From: Strongylocentrotus droebachiensis
Lineage: Eukaryota > Echinodermata > Echinoidea > Camarodonta > Strongylocentrotidae
Reading direction: 5' to 3'
Length of the DNA stretch: 64,000 bases
NCBI GenBank assembly: GCA_035222895.1
Contig: JAVYIG010000167.1
Location: 476,501-540,500 of the forward strand
The stretch's first letter is position 1. The number at the start of each line of letters is the position of its first letter. The position numbers and the translations under genes were made by a program. This document shows, one piece after another, positions 24,011-36,250 of the stretch. A model generated the notes under the pieces. It was not told the DNA's origin. It worked only from the letters and a program-made list of their open reading frames with translations, and did no database searches.

Positions 24011-24309
24011 GTCAAATGAACATCATTTAGCAACATTTTTAAGTCACCGTAAGGTTATGGAATTAGAAATAAACCACGTTTGAATTTTGCCTCCCCCGAT
24101 CCACAACTTGTTGGCTTCTTTTCTTTTCTTTTCTTTTCTTCTTTTCCCCTTTCCTTTATCTCCTCTTTTCCTTTTTTCTTTCCCTTTCCTTCTTTCGCTC
24201 TTAATTTGTTTTGATTGGAGTTGGGTTGGGGAGGGTTGGGGAGGCAACATCCTGAGAGGCAAGGCCCTCGATCTCCTTACCCCCTTTTCTTTGCTTCTTC
24301 CTCTTCTTT

Positions 24310-24560
24310 GACCCATGTATTGTTCGTGAAATCCATGCAATACTGTTTAATGCGCCCACAGGCCTTGCAGGGATGGCGCATAGAGTCCCTTTTATATACC
24401 AAGAGTTGTGACACGAAGCGTCCGTTTTGTTGCGTTTTGTTGGAAACAGTTATGGCGTTTGAATTATAATTTGGACATGCTTGGAGTCATCAGTTGATTG
24501 GGTGAAACAAGCCCCTTGCGTGCGGCAGGGAAAAATAAGGCATGCCATTAATAGGGTGCG
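24310..24560. repeat. Inverted segment of the satellite unit start, copy 1
   Basis: Reverse complement of about 31621-31875: it contains CATGTATTGTTCG and GCATGCCATTAAT on this strand. It forms an inverted pair with the tandem array across the nested element. Copy 2 has it at 51462-51712. Confidence 0.75.
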
Positions 24561-24591
24561 ACCATCCATTTTAGATCCATTTTAAAGATAC

Positions 24592-25130
24592 TATGTCCCT
24601 TTTGCAGCCTACATCAAATTATGTAGAACTTTGCAGGAATTATGAATATGTTATGTATGTCCTATCTGTGAAATTTAAACTTCAGCAGTGTCCTAATATT
24701 CAAATTATGCAATGAAACCGGTTTACTTGCTTGACTTCACTGTCAGACACTATTGGGTGACTGACTGGCTTTTTTCATCTTTGGTAATAACATATATATT
24801 AAGTGAGCTGTAAAGGGTACATGAGCATTTGTCTACATCAATAACCCACTTCTTGTTTCTTGTAATGGCCAAAATTAAACTAATTGAATATTTGCGAAGC
24901 ATAAAACGTACTACCATTCCGTACAATGGTCTGAAAATCAGACTATTACTTACTGGCTCTATAGCTCCTAAGTCGATTCGACGACTAATAGTCTTTATTT
25001 TCCCACTTAAAGACATTTTCAAGCTCCCTTTTTTTAGGGAAGTTCTAAATTAGTATTGTCTTTCAAATGCCGTTGGAATTTAAACTTTTCATTTTTTGGC
25101 CTGCAAATGGGACTAATTATTACCTTCTGA
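24592..25130. mobile_element. Copy of the 549-bp TTAA MITE inside the large element
   Basis: Collinear with 1943-2491 (same TATGTCCCTTTTGCAGCC opening, same AATTAAACTGATTGAA-like middle). The right end is degenerate. Confidence 0.7.
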
Positions 25131-25734
25131 AGTGTTTTTATGTTTTTGTTAAAAGGAGGGGGCCCCCAAAAAGGAAGCGGGCGGGGACGCTAAACATGTA
25201 TATTTGTGTTAATTGCCTTATGCTGTTGTTGTTACTTGTTCGTGTGGCGGTGCGTCATGGAAAAAAATAGAAAAAAAATAAGTTAAACAGACACATACGA
25301 AAAGAAAAGTAAAAGTTAGGATTCACGATCTAACGTACACCTTTATCGGTTATTTGGGGACTGTATATAAATATAAATAATAAACAACAAGTCAACGGCG
25401 AGCTCAACAACTATAAGCATCTGTTGTCATATACTAGTAGCTTTTTACTATACGTAGTCGCGCGCTCGGTGACTCAACGCTAGTTTGATCGATTTTGTCC
25501 GGCTTGCCAGATTCTATTGTTCTGGCGCGGATTAAGGCTGCCTAACTTGAATTACCCAAAGTATCGGCATGGCATAGGCTATGTGTGTGGAGGGAGGGGG
25601 TGATTCTTTTTTTAATAATGTTAGATTTTTCTAATGTTCAATGTTTGATGAATGTTCTGTAAATATATTGAGTAAAGCATGACGTCGAAAATGTCTTAGC
25701 ATGCTGCCCGACACGTCCAAGGCATAGGTTGCAC

Positions 25735-26300
25735 CCCAACTAACAATTAAACGTTTTCTGAACGTTCTAAAAAGGTTCCAAATTGGTTTTCTAAACGTTT
25801 TGTGAAAACGTTCAAAAAACGTCTATTTGTGGTAGGTTGAAAGCGTTTTTTGGAACGTTCCAAATGGACGTTTTTTGAACGTTTTCTAAACGTTTTTAGA
25901 ACCAATAAAAAACCTTTTAAAGATTTGCTTTTAAGTGCAAGGACCTGCAGAAAACCTGTCGGACGTTTGGGACGTTTTAAGAACGTTTTAAGAACCTTAA
26001 AAACGTCCGGAAAACCTTTTAGGAACGTCTAGAACGTTTCTAGGACGTTTAAAGAACGTCTAGAACGTCCAAGAGAACCTTTTAAGAACGTCTAGAATGT
26101 ACTGGAAACGTTTTGAGAATGTTCAGAAAACCTTTAAAGAACGTCCAGAACGTCCTGGAAACGTTCAGAAAACCTTTTAAGAACGTCTAGAACGTCCTGG
26201 AAACGTTTTTAAAACGTTCAGTAAACCTTTTAAGAACGTCTAGAACGTCCTGGAAACGTTTTAAGAACGTTCAGAAAACCTTTTAAGAACGTCCAATATA
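25735..26300. repeat. ACGTT array, left end of the nested element
   Basis: Degenerate tandem units of about 52-57 bp built from GGAAACGTTTTAAGAACGTT, CAGAAAACCTTTTAAGAACG and TCTAGAACGTCCT. Copy 2 is at 52887-53452. Confidence 0.85.
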
Positions 26301-26769
26301 CAGTGAATTTTTAATAAACGCTAGGTCACACATGTATTTGATTGATTTTATGAATTTATTATCAAACATATTTACAAAATATGTACAAAGGCTTGGCAAT
26401 ACAGTACATCATGTATATTTGAAAAAGAGTATTGGTATTTCCCGAAGTGCCCCCGAACGAACATACAATTCTGATATTAAGAATAAATTGTTATTTGATC
26501 AAAATAAATATATTTTTATTCAAAATATTAAAAATGCTTGAAGACTACTTTGAAGGAAAAAATCTGAATAGTTCTTTAAAAAGCAATTGATATAGATATT
26601 TAATTATTATTTTAACAAACATTAAATGCATAAACTGAAAGTAACGGGTCATTTTGAATATTAACAGGGGTTTTACTTGGCCGTTTGTGATTATTACTTT
26701 GCACCGTGATGGTGCAGGTTTTGGTTTTAAAGTTAAGTTTGACCAATACTAAACTATCCCTTTAAAACT

Positions 26770-27060
26770 ATAGATACATAACACATGAACAATCTACAAA
26801 TAATACACAATAATCTGATAGATGAGTTGAAGATATGTCATTAACTGGCAAATATGAATACTCATATATTTACGGGTCTATGTCTCTATGAATATACAAG
26901 GCAAGATATAAATTAATAGTGTCAACACATGAACAATCTACAAATAAAACATAAGAAAATAATAGATGAGTTGAAGATATGCCTCATTAACTGGCAAATA
27001 TGAATACTCATATATTCACGGGTCTAAATATACAAGGCAAGATAAAATGAATAGTGTCAA
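26770..27060. repeat. Direct repeats in the nested element
   Basis: About 150-bp units with ACACATGAACAATCTACAAA and GGCAAATATGAATACTCA occur twice here and again at 28020-28140. 28141-28260 is doubled by an almost exact repeat of about 85 bp. Copy 2 carries the same. Confidence 0.75.
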
Positions 27061-27481
27061 GAATTTGGCAGCACACATATAGCAACTTTGGTAACACACT
27101 TTATAAAAGCAATTTGAGTTATTTACAGAACCTGGCAATTCATGCCAAAAAGATGCCCCAGCAAATGATTAAGAAATCTTTCTATAATAAGTCTTGATCT
27201 TTGGTAAAACCACATAGTGCATAGAATTTCTTTGTGTACTATATCAATGTGAATAAATTCACCAGAACCTTTTAACAAAATGTCAGAAATTATCATTAAA
27301 TACATGTGAATAACCGATTTAGCTATGTGCCTCCACCCAGGATTAGCTTCATCATCCGGTGCAAATTATAACTATTCAAAAGAGTACATGTATTTACTTT
27401 CTCATCAACTTCTACAAGTGATAAAAATGTGACTATTTTAAGAAGTCACATTTCGAGTGAAAGTACGGAGAAAAAAAATAT

Positions 27482-27801
27482 GGAAACTACACTCGTTTCA
27501 GCTCTACAAATTGGCAACACTGATGACATCAACTGTGAGTAGCTATCCATCAACTTTGTACACAAAATTTCATATTTTCTAAATTTTCCTTAAAGTTACA
27601 CATTTCCACAGCTTTTGATCAGAGTATGTTCAGATTACTAATGACGAATAGCTTTTTACACAACATGCTTTGACTATGGGGGTTAGAAAATGTGAAATTT
27701 TGTGTACAAAGTGAATTTAGAGCTACTCAAGATGTCATCAGCATTGTCAAATTGAATAGCCGAGAGTAATTTACTAGAAAATGTAAAAAAGAGTAGTTTC
27801 C
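27482..27801. mobile_element. Hairpin MITE inside the nested element, copy 1
   Basis: GGAAACTAC at the left pairs with GTAGTTTCC at the right. Inner arms pair TTTGTACACAAAATTTCA with TGAAATTTTGTGTACAAA around a centre near 27640. Copy 2 is at 54634-54953. Confidence 0.7.
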
Positions 27802-28434
27802 TTAATTTGTTTTCCTTACCGAGTTTGCCCATTTCTTATTTTAAATTTTGTTCAAATTTGTCTCGTTTGATTGAAGCAGTGAAATTTCTAGGGTAGATTT
27901 CCCCTTTAAATCCGTGTAAAAAATTGTCCTTTTGATCGACCAAAGATTTAGTGGGCAGGTCAAGATTTCCCAGAAGCCTTGCATTGGACCTTGCATCTTA
28001 CTTCAAATATAAAATCAACACAAAACACATGAACAATCTACAAAAAGCTATTTACAATAAACTGATAGAAATGTGTTGAAGATTATGAATTATTAACAGG
28101 CAAATATGAATACTCAAGTTTAAGGGTCTATGAATATAGAAGACAAGGTTATAAATAAACTGTGTCGAGAGTTTGGCAGCACACACATTGGTTTCAGATG
28201 AATACTCAAGTTTAAGGGTCTATGAATATAGAAGACAAGGTTATAAATAAACAGTGTCGAGAGTTTGGCAGCACACACATTGGTTTCAGCATCCTTACAA
28301 AAAGTAGTAAATTTACAGACCTCTACAACTTTGTCTTGCATTCTCAACAAGATGTTGGCAATTCAATCCAAAAAGATGCACCAACAAAACTGTTATGTCG
28401 CTGATAAAGTTTCTCCATTATTAGCTGAAATGGT

Positions 28435-29745
28435 CAAATTTGGTTTCAATATGAGTTTTAGGATTTTTGCATTGCCCCTGAATGAAGGTATCTTAATCTA
28501 CCTTGAATGAAAATTTGGTGTTCACTGGTTCGGTAAACGGCTCCCTCAGGTCTTCCACAAAATTCAACGGCCGCTCCCGGTTTGGACAAAAGCAGTTTTT
28601 GTACCAACTGCGTCAGCTGCTGCTGCCCTTCCTCCAGCCTCTGCAGCGTACACAGTACCTGCACTTGAAAATTGCCTGAGAAGAAAAAAACAGACACATA
28701 AAATGCATTATAATAACAGTTCAAGTCATTAAAAAGTTTGACAGCAAATGAATAGGATATTTTGGCGAGATATGTTTGATAGCTGTCCAATTTAGTCACT
28801 TCAGGAATATATCACCCAGCTTCAAAGACAACACCTGTGCAGCGCTTCCAACAAAGTATACATACTGTAAGGATTTAAAAGCGACTCTTCTGTAAGAAAA
28901 CTATACCCATGCCTTGTTGATAAAATAAATTACATGTACGCCGCGATAATCTGTCTCTCTTATCCAATCCAACAGTATATTAGTGTAGCAACTTAGTACA
29001 AATGGCAAATGTTGTTTTGTTAGTTAATACACTCTACAGTATATGTTCTGATAAAAAAAAAACTCAGAAACTTTTGTTTGTGAAATGCTATCTGAAAAAA
29101 ACTTACTTTCCGAAGCCCGAGCCCTTGCTGGAGTTGTGGGTGGGAACTGAAAAATGCGATGTGGACTTCGACTTCGCATTCAGTTTCGGCATTGGTATCT
29201 CCGCTGCCACAGCCTTAGTCGTTCCTCCGCGTACATGTTGTTTTCTTGGGTCCGAACCGATTCAAGATCTGAAAAATAGAGACACATTGCAGATGTTAAA
29301 AGGGATATCAAGACATGAAAAGAATTCTCATAAACTGAACAAACTTTTGGGTAATGCACACTTCTTGTCCAAAATTTATGCCTAGATTACAAATTAATGT
29401 CCAGTTTTGCCGGAATGGTGCCACATCTATTAATCATCATTTTGCATGGCTGGGACACAAAGCAGGTCTAGCTATATCAAATAAATTATCTTAGGTTTTC
29501 ATCATCTGTTGGATTTTGAAGAAAACGAGAAATAAGATGTAAATTATACGTCTCTGGCCGAGCCAAGCACTACTAACCATCAAGAGACAAATACTTACCA
29601 GCGTCACTTCCGGAATCACTTGAAGATTTGCTAAATCTCTGGGGAAGACGTCTCTTTCGCTTCTACACAGCATCATCTTCCGGTACCAGGTTTGACGTGT
29701 CCTCTGCCTTCCTGGCGATGTTTTTTTGTGCTTTCACATAGTTGC
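28435..29745 (-). pseudogene. Stop-interrupted spliced gene in the nested element, copy 1
   Basis: On the minus strand, exons 29599-29745, 29107-29268 and 28502-28675 all have GT/AG borders (donors GTAAGT, GTAAGT and GTAGAT) and all join in phase 1. They read KAQKNIARKAEDTSNLVPED with a following KRKRRLPQRFSKSSSDSGSD, then LESVRTQENNMYAEERLRLW, then a coiled-coil-like LQRLEEGQQQLTQLVQKLL. The first two exons each have one in-frame stop, and the fourth exon (from 28434 down) soon stops. Basic, Ser/Asp-rich and coiled-coil segments recall nuclear proteins of the DUF4806 kind found near transposons. That is a resemblance of layout only. Confidence 0.5.
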
Positions 29746-30842
29746 CTGTAGACCCTATGTACAAATAAACAAATCAATCTTTAAGTCAATCTACGTTATT
29801 GGAAATCAATTTCTTTAAATAATGTGTCATCTGAACTAAAAATAATTTTTTTAAAGGGACGAAATTGAGAACAAGATATAGATCTAGACTAGGTCTCAAT
29901 ATTTCTATAAAAACAAAATCCATACAAAAAAGGTGGTTTGGGAGCTATTTCAATTGCCTAAAAAACAAACCTGTTGTAATAGGGGGTGGGATAATATAAA
30001 GTTGCTAAATGGTGGTGGAGGGAAAAGCATGGAATGTTCCATTCCCGTGGGATTTTAAATGCTATTGAGGGAAGAGTAAATAAGTCAAGAAATGAGATGG
30101 TAGTCGAGGGACTTATTTTCTTCACGAAATTGCATTTTAAATCCCGATGGGAACTTTCCATGATTTTTCCAGACAGCAAAGTTAACAACTCAACTGTTTT
30201 AATCATCCGATTACCATGTAATGTAATGAGCCATGCGCACATACCCACTCCAGCAAAGAGTCAATGCTATTATGCGTATTGACCTCTAGCACTGCACTAC
30301 ATGTTAATAGGCAGTATTTGCTCAAAAGGAATAGTCAATACACACATAATACACAAATGCACTTATCATGCCGATGCGGCTGTAAGCAAAGTTTGACAGT
30401 AGACAAACAATTTGAATTTCTAAATTGTTCTTTCTAACAAAATAACATCGGTAAGTTGAACAAATTGTATTTTATTACTGCTATTTAGGTGTCATCAATT
30501 GTCACTAAAGTACCGATTTTTAGTGAAAGAGTTTTGTACAGTGGTGTTTGAAATGTTGAGTATCAATAGCACAGCTTTTAATACACAGCCAGGATAGTAA
30601 TGCAGCTATGTATGCACTAACTCCATTTCTCCAAGTTATGTGTGCACATAGCCTAGCCTACCCAATTACCATACCAGTCAATGCAATGAGAGTTTCAACG
30701 GCCTGCACATGCGACATAGAGTCTACCGTACTTTTGGTTTTAATGCAAATAATCAATATTTTATTCCATTTTACATGCTTCAAAATCAATCAAACAAAGC
30801 TTAAATTCCTTACAGATATCAAAATGTTAAAATAACGCTTAC

Positions 30843-30990
30843 CTCGGTGTCGCAATCTAACAGATTATTTGAAATCTCGAAGTCACGTCATCAAGCAGTC
30901 AATTCGTCAGTTAGTTTAAAACACGCGGCAAGCTAGCTGTGCATGATGGAGCTCGAGCGAGCGCGCCGCACCGGCCGTGCCGGGTACGAT
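30843..30990 (-). promoter_or_regulatory. Possible first exon and promoter zone of the broken gene
   Basis: On the minus strand a CG-rich stretch (GGCGCGCTCGCTCGAGCTCC) is followed by CACCGAG and a donor GTAAGCG at 30842. It fits a 5' non-coding exon upstream of the pseudogene. Copy 2 is near 57995-58142. Confidence 0.3.
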
Positions 30991-31374
30991 TCACTGGTAC
31001 GATGATATACGGTGCGTCCGCAGTTGACCCCCCTCTCCCCTCCATGTACGTACGCACTTTGTATACACGTGGTTGAATGGAGCATATAAATGACGTAGCG
31101 CGGTCGGTATGATTGGGCTTGGGGGGGGGGGGGGGAGGGGCACAAACATTATATGTGAGGGGAAGGGGTCACTACTTTTCTTCAAATAATGTCACCTTAT
31201 GTTTTCTATTTTTTTCCCTCAAAATTGTTGGGGGGCACGTGCCTCCCCCCATCGCTACGCCACAGGAGTGCATCAGTTTGACATACCTCGACCCACCCCC
31301 ATGCGTATGCATGTGGCCTAATTTCGCCAGCTGGTATTTTTTAAGAAATATTTTTTTGGACATTAAAAATAAAT

Positions 31375-31619
31375 TCAACAAAATACGTCTGAATAAAACG
31401 TTGTGTAAACGTTTTACAGGACCTATCCAAGAACGTTTAATTTGTAACGTCCACAAAACGTTTTCTGAACGTCTTCAAAAGACCTAGCTCCGCAGCGAAT
31501 GTAAGGTCCCAACTTAGACGTTATATAAACGTTTTTTAAACGTTTAATATGGACGAAGACGTACAGAACCTGATAAGAACGTTCTGTAGACGTTTTAAAA
31601 ACGTTTTGTGTTTGCTGGG
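31375..31619. repeat. ACGTT array, right end of the nested element
   Basis: Shorter and more degenerate, with ACGTTTT and AACGTC words in both orientations. Copy 2 is at 58534-58778. Confidence 0.8.
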
Positions 31620-31620
31620 A

Positions 31621-31894
31621 CGCCATTAATGGCATGCCTTAATTTTCCATGCCACACGCATCCGGGCTTGTTTCACTCAATCAACTAATTACTTCATGCA
31701 TGTCCAAATTATAATTCAAACGCCATATCTGTTTCCAACAAAACGCAACAAAACGGACGCTTAATTCGTGTCGCAACTCTTTGTATATTAAAGGGTACTC
31801 TATATGCCCCATCCCTGCAGGCCTATGGGTGCATTAAACAGTATTGCATGCATTTCGCGAACAATACATGGGTCAAGGTTCCCCTTTGGTCTTC

Positions 31895-31934
<40 letters not shown>

Positions 31935-33770
31935 TCCTCTCCCTTTCAAACGTGCCTTCCATCATATGGCAAAGTTGCGTTCACATGTTATTCGCCGTAT
32001 TAAAATGATGGTGTAAGATATAGAGCAAAATAATTAAAAGTATATAACGAAAAATATTAAACTTGGAAAAAAGAACAGAAAAATGACAGTGCTGATTAAT
32101 TGAGGAGTTGCAAATTGATCTGAAACTTAGGTGGCGGAAAATATATATTATTGACCGGGGGCGCAAAATTGGTCTTTTACTAAGATGGCGAAAAATTGAT
32201 CTGAAATTTCGGGGGGGGGGTCGCAAAATTGATCTGAAACTAAGGGGGCGGCATTTTTATATTCGATTGAGGTAGCGCAAAATTTATCTTAACCTGTGGG
32301 GCGCAACATCTATCTTAGACTAAGGAGGAGGCGCAAAATTGACCTGAAACTAAGGTGGGCGCAAAATGGATCTTTCATTGAGGGGGTGCAAAATTGATCT
32401 GAAACCTTTTGGGCAGAAATTTATTTTGTATTGAGGCGGCGCCAAATTGATCTGAAACTAAGGGGGTAGGACGTTTATATGTTATTAAGGGGGCGCAAAA
32501 TTGGTCTGAAACTAAGGGCTCGCAAATTTGATCTGAAACTTAGGGTGCAGAAATTTATATTTTATTGAGGTGCCGCAACTTGTTCTGAAACTTAGGGGGC
32601 GCAAAATGTATATATTACATTGAAGGGCCCGCGCCACATTGATCTGGAACTTGGGGGGGGGGGTAGGACGTTAATATGTTATTGAGGGGGCGCAAATTGT
32701 TCTGAAACTTAGGGGGCGCAAACTTAGTTAAGTTGATCATGTAACATATACGTATTGGTGTGTACTCCAAGGTTCTGGAATTAACCAAGCCTTGGTTATA
32801 AAGTAACAAACACCGGACATAGAAAAATGTAGCCTATATGCGACTACACAAAAATCCTAGAAGACAATATGCATTGCAAAGCCAGAATGTGTTGTTATTG
32901 TATCTGCTCTATTAAACGTCGCTCTTTTTCCAAATCCCCCATTTTAAGATATGACTTTCATTACGACTAAGTTTGTAATCTTCAGAATGTTGGTAGTGAA
33001 GAATCATAAAATCACAGAACGTAGATAAAAACTAAAGCATATACATGTATGTTCTGTTAACCCTCTGAAGGCAGAAAATGCACAATGCGATACACCAGCA
33101 TCGCATTGCACTTTTTATTTTTTTTGTTTTACGGTAATGTTTTTAAAGTTAACTGTAATGTTCTCAAATATGTGTACATTCATTCTCTTCATTATCATTC
33201 TCATTTTCTTTTTCTTTTGTATTTAGTACCTGTTTACTCCTGATTATGTTGTTGTTATTGCTTTTTCGTGGGGCGGTGCGTCATGGAAACAAATAGAAAA
33301 AAATAAGTTAAACAGACATATACGAAAAGAAAAGGAAAAGTTAGGATTCACGATCAAATACTCTATCTAACGTACACCTTTATCGGTTATTTGGGGACTG
33401 TATATAAATATAAATAATAAACAACAAGTCAACGGCGAGCTCAACAACTATAAGCATCTGTTGTCATATACTAGTAGCTTTTTACTATACGTAGTCGCGC
33501 GCTCGGTGACTCAACGCTAGTTTGATCGATTTTGTCCGGCTTGCCAGATTCTATTGTTCTGGCGCGGATTAAGGCTGCCTAACTTGAATTACCCAAAGTA
33601 TCGGCATGGCATAGGCTATGTGTGTGGAGGGAGGGGGTGATTCTTTTTTTAATAATGTTAGATTTTTCTAATGTTCAATGTTTGATGAATGTTCTGTAAA
33701 TATATTGAGTAAAGCATGACGTCGAAAATGTCTTAGCATGCTGCCCGACACGTCCAAGGCATAGGTTGCA
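31621..33770. repeat. 2.15-kb satellite unit 1, copy 1
   Basis: Starts CGCCATTAATGGCATGCC and ends GGCATAGGTTGCA. Contents: a 250-bp start segment also found inverted at 24310, C and CT tracts, then about 32090-32730 a degenerate minisatellite of TTGATCTGAAACTAAGGGGG and GCGCAAAA words. A hairpin follows near 33081-33113 (CAATGCGAT...ATCGCATTG), then a segment also present at 25200-25733. Short open frames inside are not genes. Confidence 0.9.
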
Positions 33771-34056
33771 CGCCATTAATGGCATGCCTTAATTTTCCAT
33801 GCCACACGCATCCGGGCTTGTTTCACTCAATCAACTAATTACTTCATGCATGTCCAAATTATAATTCAAACGCCATATCTGTTTCCAACAAAACGCAACA
33901 AAACGGACGCTTAATTCGTGTCGCAACTCTTTGTATATTAAAGGGTACTCTATATGCCCCATCCCTGCAGGCCTATGGGTGCATTAAACAGTATTGCATG
34001 CATTTCGCGAACAATACATGGGTCAAGGTTCCCCTTTGGTCTTCGACACCCCCCCC

Positions 34057-34092
<36 letters not shown>

Positions 34093-35931
34093 TCCTCTCC
34101 CTTTCAAACGTGCCTTCCATCATATGGCAAAGTTGCGTTCACATGTTATTCGCCGTATTAAAATGATGGTGTAAGATATAGAGCAAAATAATTAAAAGTA
34201 TATAACGAAAAATATTAAACTTGGAAAAAAGAACAGAAAAATGACAGTGCTGATTAATTGAGGAGTTGCAAATTGATCTGAAACTTAGGTGGCGGAAAAT
34301 ATATATTATTGACCGGGGGCGCAAAATTGGTCTTTTACTAAGATGGCGAAAAATTGATCTGAAATTTCGGGGGGGGGGTCGCAAAATTGATCTGAAACTA
34401 AGGGGGCGGCATTTTTATATTCGATTGAGGTAGCGCAAAATTTATCTTAACCTGTGGGGCGCAACATCTATCTTAGACTAAGGAGGAGGCGCAAAATTGA
34501 CCTGAAACTAAGGTGGGCGCAAAATGGATCTTTCATTGAGGGGGTGCAAAATTGATCTGAAACCTTTTGGGCAGAAATTTATTTTGTATTGAGGCGGCGC
34601 CAAATTGATCTGAAACTAAGGGGGTAGGACGTTTATATGTTATTAAGGGGGCGCAAAATTGGTCTGAAACTAAGGGCTCGCAAATTTGATCTGAAACTTA
34701 GGGTGCAGAAATTTATATTTTATTGAGGTGCCGCAACTTGTTCTGAAACTTAGGGGGCGCAAAATGTATATATTACATTGAAGGGCCCGCGCCACATTGA
34801 TCTGGAACTTGGGGGGGGGGGGGGTAGGACGTTAATATGTTATTGAGGGGGCGCAAATTGTTCTGAAACTTAGGGGGCGCAAACTTAGTTAAGTTGATCA
34901 TGTAACATATACGTATTGGTGTGTACTCCAAGGTTCTGGAATTAACCAAGCCTTGGTTATAAAGTAACAAACACCGGACATAGAAAAATGTAGCCTATAT
35001 GCGACTACACAAAAATCCTAGAAGACAATATGCATTGCAAAGCCAGAATGTGTTGTTATTGTATCTGCTCTATTAAACGTCGCTCTTTTTCCAAATCCCC
35101 CATTTTAAGATATGACTTTCATTACGACTAAGTTTGTAATCTTCAGAATGTTGGTAGTGAAGAATCATAAAATCACAGAACGTAGATAAAAACTAAAGCA
35201 TATACATGTATGTTCTGTTAACCCTCTGAAGGCAGAAAATGCACAATGCGATACACCAGCATCGCATTGCACTTTTTATTTTTTTTGTTTTACGGTAATG
35301 TTTTTAAAGTTAACTGTAATGTTCTCAAATATGTGTACATTCATTCTCTTCATTATCATTCTCATTTTCTTTTTCTTTTGTATTTAGTACCTGTTTACTC
35401 CTGATTATGTTGTTGTTATTGCTTTTTCGTGGGGCGGTGCGTCATGGAAACAAATAGAAAAAAATAAGTTAAACAGACATATACGAAAAGAAAAGGAAAA
35501 GTTAGGATTCACGATCAAATACTCTATCTAACGTACACCTTTATCGGTTATTTGGGGACTGTATATAAATATAAATAATAAACAACAAGTCAACGGCGAG
35601 CTCAACAACTATAAGCATCTGTTGTCATATACTAGTAGCTTTTTACTATACGTAGTCGCGCGCTCGGTGACTCAACGCTAGTTTGATCGATTTTGTCCGG
35701 CTTGCCAGATTCTATTGTTCTGGCGCGGATTAAGGCTGCCTAACTTGAATTACCCAAAGTATCGGCATGGCATAGGCTATGTGTGTGGAGGGAGGGGGTG
35801 ATTCTTTTTTTAATAATGTTAGATTTTTCTAATGTTCAATGTTTGATGAATGTTCTGTAAATATATTGAGTAAAGCATGACGTCGAAAATGTCTTAGCAT
35901 GCTGCCCGACACGTCCAAGGCATAGGTTGCA
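33771..35931. repeat. 2.16-kb satellite unit 2, copy 1
   Basis: Nearly identical to unit 1. The visible differences are G, C and CT tract lengths. Confidence 0.9.
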
Positions 35932-36205
35932 CGCCATTAATGGCATGCCTTAATTTTCCATGCCACACGCATCCGGGCTTGTTTCACTCAATCAACTAAT
36001 TACTTCATGCATGTCCAAATTATAATTCAAACGCCATATCTGTTTCCAACAAAACGCAACAAAACGGACGCTTAATTCGTGTCGCAACTCTTTGTATATT
36101 AAAGGGTACTCTATATGCCCCATCCCTGCAGGCCTATGGGTGCATTAAACAGTATTGCATGCATTTCGCGAACAATACATGGGTCAAGGTTCCCCTTTGG
36201 TCTTC

Positions 36206-36250
<45 letters not shown>

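Larger units (their letters stand above)
25735..31619. mobile_element. Nested 5.9-kb element with ACGTT-rich ends, copy 1
   Basis: Ends CCCAACTAAC (left) and, inverted, CCCAGCAAAC (right), flanked by AC on both sides (25733-25734 and 31620-31621). The uninterrupted junction GGTTGCACGCCATT exists at 33765-33778 and 35926-35939, giving the empty site. Left (25735-26300) and right (31375-31619) ends are dense in ACGTTTT/AACGTCC words. The interior holds a broken spliced minus-strand gene, direct repeats and a hairpin MITE. Superfamily not recognised. Confidence 0.75.

Noticed and set aside
24044..24469. Lys/Arg-rich minus frame and its overlaps (also 51196-51621)
   Set aside because: Product of a TTTTC-rich tract inside the large element.
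31804..32226. Open frames of 61-81 residues repeated in each satellite unit
   Set aside because: They read through a start segment, a CT tract and a minisatellite. Their lengths change with the homopolymers, so they are not conserved proteins.
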